Assembly (NCBI GenBank): GCA_046728155.1
Contig: JBKPDY010000010.1
Coordinates: 1 to 26,692 of the forward strand
Length of the DNA stretch: 26,692 nucleotides
Direction of reading: 5' to 3'
Source: CAWDLX01 sp046728155
Lineage (GTDB): Bacteria; Actinomycetota; Actinomycetes; Mycobacteriales; Micromonosporaceae
Position numbers and translations under genes: made by a program. Within the stretch, counting starts at the first letter, position 1. Each line of letters opens with the position of its first letter. Positions 13,795-22,066 of this stretch are shown piece after piece. The notes beneath the pieces are model-generated. The model was given only the letters and a program-made list of their open reading frames with translations. It had not been told where the DNA came from and ran no database searches.

Positions 13795-14733
13795 GTGCAG
13801 CGCTGGCGCGGAATCGATGGGGCACCACCGGGGTGGGGACACTCGGTCGTGACGATCGGGGTGTTCGACGGTGTCCATCGTGGACACCAGCAGATCATCG
13901 GACACACCGTCGAGCGGGCCCGCCAGGACGGCATCGCCTCGGTCGTTGTCACCTTCGATCCGCATCCGTCCGAGGTGGTGCGGCCGGGGTCGCATCCGGC
14001 GATCCTCACCGAATCCGCCCGTAAGGCCGACCTGATCGAGGGGCTCGGCGTCGACGTGCTCTGCGTGATCCCGTTCACCGTCGAGTTCTCGCACCTGTCG
14101 GCCGAGACGTTCGCGCACGACGTGCTGGTGGAGCATCTGCATGCGACCGCCGTCGTCGTCGGCGAGAACTTCCGCTTCGGGCACCGGGCCGCCGGTGACG
14201 TGGCACTGCTGCACCGGTTGGGTCGGACGTTCGGGTTCACCGTCGAGGGAGCGCCACTGGTGTCGACGGGCGGCACCGATGTCTCCTCCACCTACATCCG
14301 GGCGTGCGTCGATGCCGGCGACATCGAGGCCGCCGCTCTCGCGCTCGGGCGCCCGCACCGGCTCGAGGGAGTCGTTGTCCGCGGCGATCAGCGGGGACAC
14401 CAGATCGGCTTCCCGACCGCCAACCTGATGCTCGCGCCTCATCTGGCCGTCCCCGCCGACGGTGTCTACGCCGCCTGGCTGATCCGACGTGGCACACGAT
14501 TCCGCGACTCCCCGGCGCGGGCCGCCGTCTCCATCGGCACCAACCCAACCTTCAGCGGCCGGGAACGACGGGTCGAGGCGTTCGTCCTGGACTTCGACGG
14601 GGATCTCTACGGCGAGCGGCTGGCGCTCGACTTCGTCCGACGCCTGCGCGAGCAGCGCCACTACGACGGTGCCGGCGCCCTCGCCGACCAGATCGAGAAG
14701 GACGTGGCCGAGACCCGCGCCGCTCTCGGCTGA
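13795..14733 (+). CDS. ribF: Bifunctional riboflavin kinase / FAD synthetase RibF
   Basis: 312 residues. RibF converts riboflavin to FMN and then to FAD. The N-terminal FAD synthetase (nucleotidyltransferase) domain has GVFDGVHRGHQ (~22-32) and SSTYIRACVDAGDIEAA (~164-180). The C-terminal flavokinase domain begins near LEGVVVRGDQRGHQIGFPTA and contains the GFPTANL, IGTNPTF and FDGDLYGE segments that bind ATP/flavin. The length matches the family. The GTG at 13795 follows GGGAGCTGAC; the gene is 18 bases behind truB and probably in one transcript. No key motif is missing. Confidence 0.96.
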   Translation: MQRWRGIDGAPPGWGHSVVTIGVFDGVHRGHQQIIGHTVERARQDGIASVVVTFDPHPSEVVRPGSHPAILTESARKADLIEGLGVDVLCVIPFTVEFSHLSAETFAHDVLVEHLHATAVVVGENFRFGHRAAGDVALLHRLGRTFGFTVEGAPLVSTGGTDVSSTYIRACVDAGDIEAAALALGRPHRLEGVVVRGDQRGHQIGFPTANLMLAPHLAVPADGVYAAWLIRRGTRFRDSPARAAVSIGTNPTFSGRERRVEAFVLDFDGDLYGERLALDFVRRLREQRHYDGAGALADQIEKDVAETRAALG

Positions 14734-14792
14734 CGGCCACCCCTGCTTGCACGACAGCGGGCGGGCGATTCGGAGCGTCGCTACCGGTCTGT

Positions 14793-14798
14793 TAGTGT
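14793..14798 (+). promoter_or_regulatory. Candidate -10 box for rpsO
   Basis: TAGTGT (TANNNT) lies about 90 bases before the rpsO ATG, giving a 5' leader of about 80 nt. No clear -35 is visible. The leader contains short complementary stretches (GCAC...GTGC near 14836-14853) that could fold, which is of interest because S15 often regulates its own leader. Confidence 0.35.
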
Positions 14799-14886
14799 TG
14801 ACCACGCCGGGTGACCGGCAAGGTTTCGCGTGCCTGCACGACGCCGCGGGTGCGAGGCGACACCACAGGATCCGCAAAGGGAGATC

Positions 14887-15156
14887 ATGGCGCTCGACCA
14901 GGCCACCAAGGCCCAGATCATCAGCGAGTTCGGCACCAAGGAGGGTGACACGGGTTCACCCGAAGTCCAGATCGCGATGCTGACGCGTCGCATCAACCAG
15001 CTCACCGAGCACCTCAAGCTGCACAAGCATGACCACCACAGCCGTCGTGGCCTGCTGATCCTGGTCGGTCAGCGGCGCCGGCTGCTGGCCTACCTGGCCA
15101 AGACCGACATCCAGCGCCGCCGCGCCATCGCGGAGCGCCTGGGTCTGCGCAGGTAG
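14887..15156 (+). CDS. rpsO: 30S ribosomal protein S15
   Basis: 89 residues, the exact usual length. S15 binds the central domain of 16S rRNA early in 30S assembly. The sequence is unmistakable: MALDQATKAQIISEFGTKEG, DTGSPEVQIAMLTRRINQLT, LKLHKHDHHSRRGLL, and the basic end DIQRRRAIAERLGLRR. GGGAG precedes the ATG by 5 bases. Upstream in-frame ATG/GTG codons would add residues not seen in S15. It is followed by 308 bases and pnp, the conserved rpsO-pnp pair. Confidence 0.98.
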   Translation: MALDQATKAQIISEFGTKEGDTGSPEVQIAMLTRRINQLTEHLKLHKHDHHSRRGLLILVGQRRRLLAYLAKTDIQRRRAIAERLGLRR

Positions 15157-15356
15157 TTGACGTGATGGAGAGCGACTCGCGCACGGCCGCGCTTTGTCGG
15201 CCGGGTGCGGGGTGCTGCATCCGTCACAACGGGTCAACACAGCGCGTGACCTGTGACCACGCGCCGGCGAGATCAACGCCGCGCATCATCAGGTACGCCG
15301 ATACGGGGAGCCGGTCGGCAAAACCCGCCGACACGTCGGTCCTCGGTAGTGGCTCC

Positions 15357-15390
15357 CGGGACCCGCGTCACCCGACGCGTACGGGTCCCG
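15357..15390 (+). promoter_or_regulatory. Long hairpin in the pnp leader (possible RNase III site)
   Basis: CGGGACCC (15357-15364) pairs with GGGTCCCG (15383-15390), and inside it GCGTC-ACCC-GACGC forms a second stem, leaving only a 4-nt bulge (GTAC). That gives about 13 bp. In E. coli, and as I recall in Streptomyces, a hairpin between rpsO and pnp is cut by RNase III as part of pnp control. This hairpin sits in the same place. Confidence 0.6.
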
Positions 15391-15423
15391 AGGGCTTCGA
15401 TCGAAGACCGACTGCGGCGCATG

Positions 15424-15453
15424 CTCCCCTCGGGCGTACCCGAAACTAGGGAG
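15424..15453 (+). promoter_or_regulatory. Hairpin that could sequester the pnp ribosome-binding site
   Basis: CTCCC (15424-15428) is complementary to GGGAG (15449-15453), which is the pnp Shine-Dalgarno sequence. Between them TCGGG-CGTA-CCCGA forms a tight inner stem. Together they make a two-part hairpin closing the ribosome site, 11 bases before the ATG. Confidence 0.5.
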
Positions 15454-15464
15454 ATCCAAAACAC

Positions 15465-17834
15465 ATGACCGAGACGACACTCGGCACGCACCACAGCACC
15501 GCCGTCATCGACAACGGTCCGTTCGGGACCCGTGAGATCACATTCAGCACCGGCCGGCTCGCCAAGCAGGCGGCCGGCTCCGCCCTCGCCCAGCTCGGCG
15601 AAACGGTCGTCCTGTCGGCGACGACGGCGAGCAAGCACCCGCGGGAGCAGTTCGACTTCTTCCCGCTCACCGTCGACGTCGAGGAGCGGATGTACGCGGC
15701 CGGGCGCATACCCGGGTCATTCTTCCGGCGCGAGGGGCGGCCGAGCGAGGACGCGATCCTGACCTGCCGGCTCATCGACCGGCCACTGCGCCCGTCGTTC
15801 GTGAAGGGCCTGCGCAACGAGATCCAGGTCGTGGAGACCGTGCTCGCGCTGGACCCGTCGCACGCCTACGACGTCGTCGCCATCAATGCGGCCTCGATGT
15901 CGACCAAGCTCTCCGGACTGCCGTTCAGCGGCCCGATCGGCGGCACCCGGATGGCCTACATCCAGGGCACCTGGATCGCTTTCCCCACCAACGAGGAGCT
16001 GGAACAGGCGACGTTCGACATGGTCGTCGCCGGCCGGGTGCTGCCCGACGGCGATGTGGCGATCATGATGGTGGAGGCCGAGGCGACCCAGCACACGTTC
16101 GCGCTCATCGCCGCGGGAGCACCCAAGCCGACCGAGGAGGTCGTCGCCGGTGGCCTGGAGGCGGCCAAGCCCGCCATCCGTGAGCTGTGCCGGGCCCAGG
16201 ACGAGCTCGCCGCGGTCGCGGCCAAGCCGGCGGTCGAGTTCCCGGTATTCCTGGAGTACGAGGCCGACGTGTACGCGGCGGTCGAGAACGCGGTCCGGGA
16301 CGAGGTCAGCGAGGCATTGCGCATCGCCGGCAAGACCGAGCGCGAGGAGGCGCTGGATCTCATCAAGGACAGGGCATTCGAGCTTGTCGGCCCTCGGTTC
16401 GAGGGACGCGAGAAGGAGATCGGCCCGGCGTTCCGCTCGGTGACGAAGAAAGAGGTGCGGGCCCGCGTGCTGCGCGACCAGGTTCGCATCGACGGCCGTG
16501 GCCCGCGCGACATCCGTCCGCTCACGGCCGAGGTCGACGTCCTGCCCCGGGTTCACGGTTCGGCGCTGTTCGAGCGCGGCGAGACGCAGATCCTCGGCGT
16601 GACCACGCTGAACATGCTGCGGATGGAGCAGACCCTCGACACGCTCGGCCTGGCGAAATCGAAGCGATACATGCACAACTATAACTTCCCGCCGTACTCG
16701 ACCGGTGAGACCGGACGGGTCGGAGCGCCCAAACGGCGGGAGATCGGCCACGGCGCGTTGGCCGAACGGGCACTGATCCCCGTGCTGCCCAGTCGCGAGG
16801 AGTTCCCGTACGCGATCCGCCAGGTCTCCGAGGCGGTCGGCTCCAACGGTTCCACGTCGATGGGTTCCGTCTGCGCGTCCACGATGTCACTGCTGGCCGC
16901 GGGGGTCCCGCTGAAGGCTCCGGTCGCCGGCATCGCGATGGGCCTGATCTCGGACGAGGTGGACGGCAAGACCAGCTACATCTCGATCACCGACATCCTC
17001 GGTGCCGAGGACGCCTTCGGCGACATGGACTTCAAGGTCGCCGGTACCCGTGAGTTCGTCACGGCGCTACAGCTCGACACCAAGCTCGACGGCATCCCGT
17101 CCGACGTGCTCGCCGCCGCGCTGCAGCAGGCGTTCGACGCGCGGCTCACGATCCTCGACGTGATGGCCGAGGCGATCGAGTCACCGGCAGGCATGTCGCA
17201 GTACGCGCCTCGGGTCACCGCCGTGAAGATTCCGGTCGACAAGATCGGCATGGTGATCGGCCCGAAGGGGCAGACCATCAACGCGATCCAGGATGAGACT
17301 GGTGCCGAGATCTCCATCGAGGACGATGGCACGATCTATGTGGGCGCGACCGATGGTCCCTCCGCGCAGGCGGCGATCGACCGGATCAACGCGATCGCCA
17401 ACCCGACCATGCCGAAGGTGGGCGACCGCTTCCTCGGCACCGTCGTGAAGACCGCGGCGTTCGGCGCCTTCATCGCGTTGCTACCTGGTCGCGACGGCCT
17501 TCTGCACATCTCGAAGGTAGGCGATGGCAAGCGGGTCGAGCGGGTCGAGGACTTCCTGAATGTCGGGGACAAGCTCGAGGTGGAGATCGCCGAGATCGAC
17601 GGCCGCGGCAAGATCTACCTGGACAAGGTACGGCCGGAGGGCGCCGAGGTCCCGGTGGTGGACCGGCCGGCCAGCCGGGACCGGGGCGACCGCGGCCCGC
17701 GCGACCGGGGCGATCGTGGCGATCGTGGCTCCGACCGCGGTCCGGGCCGGGACGGTCGCGGCGGTGATGGCCGTGGCGGTGATGGCCGTGGCGACGGCGA
17801 GGGCGGCGAGCGGCGTCGGCGGATCCGTAGGTAA
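15465..17834 (+). CDS. pnp: Polyribonucleotide nucleotidyltransferase (PNPase)
   Basis: 789 residues. PNPase degrades RNA 3' to 5' with phosphate and can also add nucleotides. Order: RNase PH-like domain 1 (~1-240, EEDFFPLTVDVEERMYAAGR-type segment near 65-85), helical domain (~245-330), catalytic RNase PH-like domain 2 (~340-565, with NYNFPPYSTGETGR and VCASTMSLLAAGVPLKAPVA), KH domain (~580-640, VIGPKGQTINAI) and S1 domain (~653-720, FGAFIALLPGRDGLLHIS). A long Arg/Gly/Asp-rich tail follows (RDRGDRG and GRGGD repeats, ~728-789) and ends RRRRIRR; such tails occur in Actinobacteria and probably bind RNA or partners. GGGAG precedes the ATG. Leader hairpins suggest post-transcriptional control. 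Confidence 0.97.
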   Translation: MTETTLGTHHSTAVIDNGPFGTREITFSTGRLAKQAAGSALAQLGETVVLSATTASKHPREQFDFFPLTVDVEERMYAAGRIPGSFFRREGRPSEDAILTCRLIDRPLRPSFVKGLRNEIQVVETVLALDPSHAYDVVAINAASMSTKLSGLPFSGPIGGTRMAYIQGTWIAFPTNEELEQATFDMVVAGRVLPDGDVAIMMVEAEATQHTFALIAAGAPKPTEEVVAGGLEAAKPAIRELCRAQDELAAVAAKPAVEFPVFLEYEADVYAAVENAVRDEVSEALRIAGKTEREEALDLIKDRAFELVGPRFEGREKEIGPAFRSVTKKEVRARVLRDQVRIDGRGPRDIRPLTAEVDVLPRVHGSALFERGETQILGVTTLNMLRMEQTLDTLGLAKSKRYMHNYNFPPYSTGETGRVGAPKRREIGHGALAERALIPVLPSREEFPYAIRQVSEAVGSNGSTSMGSVCASTMSLLAAGVPLKAPVAGIAMGLISDEVDGKTSYISITDILGAEDAFGDMDFKVAGTREFVTALQLDTKLDGIPSDVLAAALQQAFDARLTILDVMAEAIESPAGMSQYAPRVTAVKIPVDKIGMVIGPKGQTINAIQDETGAEISIEDDGTIYVGATDGPSAQAAIDRINAIANPTMPKVGDRFLGTVVKTAAFGAFIALLPGRDGLLHISKVGDGKRVERVEDFLNVGDKLEVEIAEIDGRGKIYLDKVRPEGAEVPVVDRPASRDRGDRGPRDRGDRGDRGSDRGPGRDGRGGDGRGGDGRGDGEGGERRRRIRR
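17660..17825 (+). repeat. Arg/Gly/Asp repeat tract encoding the PNPase tail
   Basis: Tandem short units encode RDRGDRG-type repeats (GACCGGGGCGA.., GATCGTGGCGATCGTGGC) followed by three GRGGD units (GGTGATGGCCGTGGC repeated). All are in frame with pnp. The tract is low complexity and likely to vary between strains. Confidence 0.7.
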
Positions 17835-17862
17835 GCCTGGCGCTCGCTGAACTCGCGTGCCC

Positions 17863-19185
17863 ATGACCCGCGCCAGAACGTCCACTCTCGCCGATGACCC
17901 GCTGGGTGGAACCGTGCGCCGCACCGTTCTGCGCAGCGGGATGCGGATCCTCACCGAGGCCATCCCGGCGATGCGCAGCGTCTCGTTCGGGGTCTGGGTC
18001 GGGGTCGGCTCCCGGGACGAGAGCCATCAGCTCGGCGGCGCCTCGCATTTTCTCGAGCACCTGCTCTTCAAGGGCACGCGCCGACGCTCCGCATTGGACA
18101 TCTCGGCCAGCATCGAAGCCGTCGGCGGCGAAACGAACGCGTTCACCACCAAGGAGTACACGTGCTACTACGCCCGTGTGCTCGACGCCGATCTGCCGCT
18201 GGCGATCGATGTCGTCTGCGATCTCGTCGCCGACTCGGTGCTGGCCGAGTCTGACGTGGAGACCGAGCGCGGCGTGATCCTCGAAGAGATCGCCATGCAT
18301 GAGGACGAGCCGGACGAAGAGGTGCATGACCTGTTCAGTGCGGCCGTCTACGGCGGGCATCCGTTGGGCCGCCTCGTTTCCGGTACTCCGCAGACGATCT
18401 CCCGGATGACCCGCCGGCAGATCCTCTCGTTCTACCGGAAGCGGTACGACGCACCGTCCATTGTGGTCGCCGCCGCCGGGAACCTGGACCACGCCGTGGT
18501 CGTGCGCCTGGTGGAGGAGGCGTTCGGTCGCGCCGGACAGCTGACCGGCACGGACGAACCCGCCCCGCGGCGGGGGGCAGCCGCACCGCCGCGGGCACGG
18601 ACCGGCCGGCTCAACCTGCACGACAAGGACACTGAACAGGCGCACGTGGTGCTGGGCGGGGCGGGCATACCCCGGGTCGACGAGCGTAGGTTCGCCCTCG
18701 GCGTGCTCAACAACGCGTTCGGCGGTGGTATGTCGTCGCGGCTGTTCCAGGAGATCCGGGAGAAGCGCGGACTCGCGTACTCGGTCTACTCGTTCACCAG
18801 TCAGTACGCGGACGCCGGGCTGTTCGGGGTGTACGCGGGCTGTGCTCCGGGCAAGGTTGACGAGGTGCTCGCGCTCACCCGGGACGAACTGACCCGGGTC
18901 GCTAATGCCGGACTGACCGCCGATGAGGTCGCCCGGGGTAAGGGCATGTACAAGGGGTCTCTGGTCCTGGGGCTGGAGGACACGGGCTCCCGGATGACGC
19001 GGTTGGGCAAAGGGGAGCTGCTGTACGACGACGTTCTCTCCGTGGATGAGCTGCTCGGGCGCATCGACGCCGTCACGCCGGAGGAGGTCCGCGCGGTGGC
19101 CGTCGCGGTCGCCGGAGCCCCGATGTCGCTCGCCGTGGTCGGACCGTTCGCCGACCATGACTTCACCGAGGCGATCGCGGCGTAG
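17863..19185 (+). CDS. M16 family zinc metallopeptidase (PepR/mpp-like)
   Basis: 440 residues. M16 peptidases cut peptides in an enclosed chamber and are homologous to mitochondrial processing peptidase. The inverted zinc motif HFLEH is at residues 62-66, and the third ligand Glu is near 142 in ERGVILEEIAMHEDE. The second M16 domain carries FGGGMSSRLFQEIREKRGLAYSVYS, the conserved substrate-clamp segment. The active-site half and the inactive half are both present, so a single chain is complete. The ATG at 17863 (MTRARTSTLADDPLGG) is chosen; a GTG six bases earlier (17857) is possible. No ribosome site is clear, so translation may rely on coupling with pnp, which ends 28 bases before. dapB follows, as usual in Actinobacteria. 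Confidence 0.93.
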   Translation: MTRARTSTLADDPLGGTVRRTVLRSGMRILTEAIPAMRSVSFGVWVGVGSRDESHQLGGASHFLEHLLFKGTRRRSALDISASIEAVGGETNAFTTKEYTCYYARVLDADLPLAIDVVCDLVADSVLAESDVETERGVILEEIAMHEDEPDEEVHDLFSAAVYGGHPLGRLVSGTPQTISRMTRRQILSFYRKRYDAPSIVVAAAGNLDHAVVVRLVEEAFGRAGQLTGTDEPAPRRGAAAPPRARTGRLNLHDKDTEQAHVVLGGAGIPRVDERRFALGVLNNAFGGGMSSRLFQEIREKRGLAYSVYSFTSQYADAGLFGVYAGCAPGKVDEVLALTRDELTRVANAGLTADEVARGKGMYKGSLVLGLEDTGSRMTRLGKGELLYDDVLSVDELLGRIDAVTPEEVRAVAVAVAGAPMSLAVVGPFADHDFTEAIAA

Positions 19186-19250
19186 CCGCGCGATCTGCCC
19201 GTACGGGAACCCCCCGAGCACGCCTGTCGTCAGTTCGCACGGTGCGGTTT

Positions 19251-19261
19251 GGGTCTAGGTT
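19251..19261 (+). promoter_or_regulatory. dapB promoter -10 region, leaderless
   Basis: GGGTCTAGGTT includes TAGGTT (19256-19261), a TANNNT box 7 nt ahead of the dapB GTG at 19269. A -35-like TTCGCA lies 16 bases upstream of the -10. The AAGGA in the spacer is too near the GTG to be the main ribosome site. A nearly identical 11-mer (GGGGCTAGGTT) occurs ahead of dapA at 25630-25640. Confidence 0.5.
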
Positions 19262-19268
19262 AAGGATC

Positions 19269-20027
19269 GTGACTGACAACGAGCCGATCCGGGTTGGAGT
19301 GCTCGGGGCACGAGGGCGAATGGGCGTCGAGGTCTGCCGAGCCGTGGATGAGGCCGAGGACCTCGAGCTGGTGGCGATGGTCGACCAGGGCGACTGGCTG
19401 TTCAACATCGCCGACGCTGCTGCCGAGGTGGTGGTCGACTTCACCTCACCGGACTCCGTGATGGACCACATCCATTGGTGCATCGACCAGGGCATCCACG
19501 CGGTGGTTGGAACGACCGGCTTTACCGAGTCCCGCTACGATCGCATCCGTCAGTGGCTCAGCCACCATCCCACTCTCGGTGTCCTGGTCGCACCCAACTT
19601 CGGCATCGGAGCCGTTCTCATGATGGCCTTCGCCGAACGAGCGGCCCGCCACTTCGACTCATGCGAGATCATCGAGATGCACCATCCGAACAAGGTCGAC
19701 GCGCCCAGCGGAACGGCGCAGCGTACGGCCGAGATGGTCGCCGCCGCCCGGGCCGAAGCCGGCCTGGGACCCATGCCCGACGCTACCAAGGACGAGTTGG
19801 CCGGGGCGCGCGGCAGCGACGTGAAGGGGGTCCGGGTCCACGCCATCCGAGCGGCGGGGCTGGTGGCACACCAGGAGATCCTCTTCGGAACGACCGGCGA
19901 GACGCTGACGATCCGGCACGACTCGTACGATCGCAGCTCGTTCATGCCCGGAGTGCTGCTGGCGATCCGGAACATCCGCGAGCTGCCCGGGCTCACCATC
20001 GGGATCGACTCGCTGCTGGGGTTGTAG
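19269..20027 (+). CDS. dapB: 4-hydroxy-tetrahydrodipicolinate reductase DapB
   Basis: 252 residues, normal for DapB. It reduces the dihydrodipicolinate-type product made by DapA with NAD(P)H, in the lysine/diaminopimelate pathway. Nucleotide motif GARGRMG (~14-20), VVVDFTSPDS, GTTGFTESRY, APNFGIGAVLMM, and the substrate motif EIIEMHHPNKVDAPSGTA (~134-151) are intact; the K in HHPNKVDAPSGT is the catalytic lysine. The GTG at 19269 gives MTDNEPIRVGVLG; an ATG-like start at 19242 would add nine residues across the -10 box and is rejected. In many Actinobacteria thyX or dapA follows; here an acetyltransferase and others intervene. Confidence 0.96.
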   Translation: MTDNEPIRVGVLGARGRMGVEVCRAVDEAEDLELVAMVDQGDWLFNIADAAAEVVVDFTSPDSVMDHIHWCIDQGIHAVVGTTGFTESRYDRIRQWLSHHPTLGVLVAPNFGIGAVLMMAFAERAARHFDSCEIIEMHHPNKVDAPSGTAQRTAEMVAAARAEAGLGPMPDATKDELAGARGSDVKGVRVHAIRAAGLVAHQEILFGTTGETLTIRHDSYDRSSFMPGVLLAIRNIRELPGLTIGIDSLLGL

Positions 20028-20035
20028 GAAGGCGT

Positions 20036-20049
20036 CCTGCCCGGGCAGG
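20036..20049. terminator. Palindrome between convergent dapB and the acetyltransferase gene
   Basis: CCTGCCCGGGCAGG is a perfect 14-bp palindrome 9 bases after the dapB stop and 40 bases past the stop of the leftward gene. It can form a short stem on either strand and is a candidate bidirectional terminator; no T-run. Confidence 0.45.
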
Positions 20050-20088
20050 CTACCAACGCGATTCGGATGAGCCGACGGTGAAGGCAGC

Positions 20089-20643
20089 TCAGTGCAGCGA
20101 GGTATGTAGGCGCAGCTGCGGCACGAGAAGATCGTCCACGTCGAGGGCCCGGACGGCCCCGTCGGGCTCCCAGCCGGCCGACGCAAGGAAGGCCTTCATC
20201 GCGGTGTCGGCGTCGAACGCCCAGGCGACAGCGGTCCGGAACGCGTCCGCACGCCAATGCTCCACGCATGCGGAGAGCAACCGGCTCCCGTGCCCGCGCC
20301 GGGCCCAGCGCGGCTCAACGAGGAGGTCGGTGACGGAGGCAACGTCCGGATCGAGGGCCGGCTCGTCGGGCGCCAGGGCCGCCTCATCCGCCTCTCCCGA
20401 CGCGGCGAACCCAACCAGGTACGATTGCTGGGCCTGTTCCACCGCGACCAGCACTCGGTGGCGAGCCGTCGGGGGTTTCTCGATCGAGGCCGCCCATCGG
20501 CTGGTTATCCACGCCTCATCGAGTCCGTCCAGCACCTGGCGAGGGAGAATGCGTCGGTAGGCCTGCCGCCAGGTGGCGAGCTGGATCCGTGCGATCTCGA
20601 CGGCGTCGTCTGGGCCCGCGGGCCGGACATAGCCAAGCGCCAT
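20089..20643 (-). CDS. GNAT family N-acetyltransferase
   Basis: 184 residues. GNAT enzymes move an acetyl group from acetyl-CoA to an amine. The start MALGYVRPAGPDDAVEIARI and QLATWRQAYRRILPRQVLDG form the N-terminal strand and helices typical of the family. Motif A (VTDLLVEPRWARRGHGSRLL, ~123-142) has the R-R-G-H-G-S CoA-pyrophosphate loop. AVAWAFDADTAMKAFLASAGW is motif B. The substrate cannot be told. The ATG at 20643 is used; the frame is open to 20787, but that stretch overlaps the rightward glycosyltransferase start and has no GNAT features. A TACGCT box 8 nt ahead of the ATG could give a leaderless message. It is divergent from the glycosyltransferase, with starts 68 bases apart. Confidence 0.85.
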   Translation of the reverse strand: MALGYVRPAGPDDAVEIARIQLATWRQAYRRILPRQVLDGLDEAWITSRWAASIEKPPTARHRVLVAVEQAQQSYLVGFAASGEADEAALAPDEPALDPDVASVTDLLVEPRWARRGHGSRLLSACVEHWRADAFRTAVAWAFDADTAMKAFLASAGWEPDGAVRALDVDDLLVPQLRLHTSLH

Positions 20644-20710
20644 GATGGCCGAGCGTACGGCGTGCGAGGAGGCGAGGTTTGGCCGAGGCGCCGAACGGGG
20701 AGGGTTGCGA

Positions 20711-22030
20711 GTGACACACGCCGTGAGCCACCGGCCACGCGCGAGCCGCCTAGCGGGGTCACGGCGCGCCCGGATATCTACCGTCATCGCGCTCGGCGCC
20801 GCCGCGCTGACCTTCGACCTGTTCTTCGCCGTACGGCATGGTTTCTTCGACCTGTCCGTCTACCACGGCGCGATCAACTACTGGATGCATGACGGCGGTT
20901 CGCTCTACGACTACCTGCTGCCGCACAACACATACGGCTTCACGTATCCACCGTTCGCCGCGTTGACCATGCTGCCGATGGCGATCACGCCGTGGGCGGT
21001 CGCGATCGTCATCAGCTGCGCTGCGTGCATCGCGACCTCGGTGATGGTCATCTACTGGCTGGTCGACCCGATCGCCCGCCGGGAACATTGGGTGCGCTGG
21101 TACGCCCTTCTGGTGGCGCTCTGCTTCGCCACGATCTTCGAGCCGCTGCGGGAGACGTTCCTCTTCGGCCAGGTCAACATGCTGCTGCTGTTCCTCGTGC
21201 TGGCCGATTTCGTCGTGCTGGTCGGCAAGGACCGCCTCTGGGCCGGGGTCGGCATCGGTCTGGCCACGGCGATCAAGCTCACCCCAGGCATATTCATCCT
21301 GTACCTGCTCTTCACCAAGCGATGGCGGGCCGCCGTCGTGGCGAGCGGGACCGCGGCCGTCGCCACCCTGATCGCGGCGGCCATCTCCCCGGATACCTCG
21401 CTCGTCTTCTGGACGGATGCGCTCTGGAACACCGATCGGGTCGGCGTGCTGGCGTTCATCTCCAACCAGTCGCTCGAAGGTGCCGTGGCCCGGTTGCACG
21501 AGGCCGACCCCAGTAGAGCGCTGTGGCTGGCTGCGGTCGCCGTGGTCGGCGTGATCTGGTTCGTCCGGTCCCGGCGGGCCAAGGCGGCCGGCGACGAGCT
21601 GACCGGAGTCGCGCTCACCGGCGTGGCGGGCTGCCTCATCAGCCCGGTCACGTGGGTGCACCACCTCGTCTGGGTAGGCCCCGCGATCATCCTCCTGCTC
21701 GACAACGCCCTGGCGTCGCGAGACCGGCAGCGGCGTCGACGGCTGCTGATCTTCACGATCGTCACTTATATCCTGCTATGCAGCCGTCTGGTGTGGTTCT
21801 TCCCCGGCCACTGGGGCAATCCCATCGCATGGTTCTTCGCGAGCTCGTACGTGTGGGTGAGCATCGCGCTCCTCGTCGGCCTGCCCGTGCGCCAGCTTCG
21901 TCCGGTACCCGAGGGTGACGCGTCGCCGGCCGTGGCCGCCGGAGTCGAAAGCCCGGCGCGTGAAATGGCGCAACTCGGTGTCGGTGATCGGGCGGCCGAA
22001 CCGGGCGGGGCCGGTCGCGAGCCCGACTGA
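20711..22030 (+). CDS. GT87 (DUF2029)-type membrane glycosyltransferase
   Basis: 439 residues with about nine to ten hydrophobic spans. Members use polyprenyl-phosphate sugars, usually mannose, on the outer face of the membrane. The early motif FDLSVYHGAINYWMHDGGSL (D near the first periplasmic loop, then YDYLLPHNTYGFTYPP) is typical of GT87/PimE-like mannosyltransferases. Later motifs are EPLRETFLFGQVNMLLLFL and ATAIKLTPGIFILYLLFT, also family hallmarks. The C-terminal ~50 residues are soluble and Ala/Gly-rich. GTG at 20711 is chosen because GGGGAGGG lies 6 bases upstream; an earlier ATG at 20642 lacks one. A role in glycosylating a lipid such as a lipomannan precursor is inferred from the family. 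Nothing nearby names the acceptor. Confidence 0.87.
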   Translation: MTHAVSHRPRASRLAGSRRARISTVIALGAAALTFDLFFAVRHGFFDLSVYHGAINYWMHDGGSLYDYLLPHNTYGFTYPPFAALTMLPMAITPWAVAIVISCAACIATSVMVIYWLVDPIARREHWVRWYALLVALCFATIFEPLRETFLFGQVNMLLLFLVLADFVVLVGKDRLWAGVGIGLATAIKLTPGIFILYLLFTKRWRAAVVASGTAAVATLIAAAISPDTSLVFWTDALWNTDRVGVLAFISNQSLEGAVARLHEADPSRALWLAAVAVVGVIWFVRSRRAKAAGDELTGVALTGVAGCLISPVTWVHHLVWVGPAIILLLDNALASRDRQRRRRLLIFTIVTYILLCSRLVWFFPGHWGNPIAWFFASSYVWVSIALLVGLPVRQLRPVPEGDASPAVAAGVESPAREMAQLGVGDRAAEPGGAGREPD

Positions 22031-22052
22031 CGAACGTGTCGGTCCCCGCGGC

Positions 22053-22058
22053 TAACCT
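22053..22058 (+). promoter_or_regulatory. -10 box ahead of the AlkX-like gene
   Basis: TAACCT (TANNNT) is 8 nt before the ATG at 22067. No ribosome-binding sequence precedes that ATG, so a leaderless start is likely. This supports the ATG as the real start even though the repeat array follows. Confidence 0.42.
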
Positions 22059-22066
22059 GCGCAACC

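Larger units (their letters stand above)
15157..15464 (+). other. rpsO-pnp intergenic leader with several hairpins
   Basis: No gene is seen in these 308 bases. Instead there are several stems: GGCCG...CGGCC just after rpsO (15181-15208, extended by GCAC/GTGC), GCGCGTG/CACGCGC (15242-15264), a long near-perfect hairpin (15357-15390), the palindrome CTTCGATCGAAG (15395-15406), and TCGGG-CGTA-CCCGA (15430-15443) directly before the pnp ribosome site. Confidence 0.7.
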
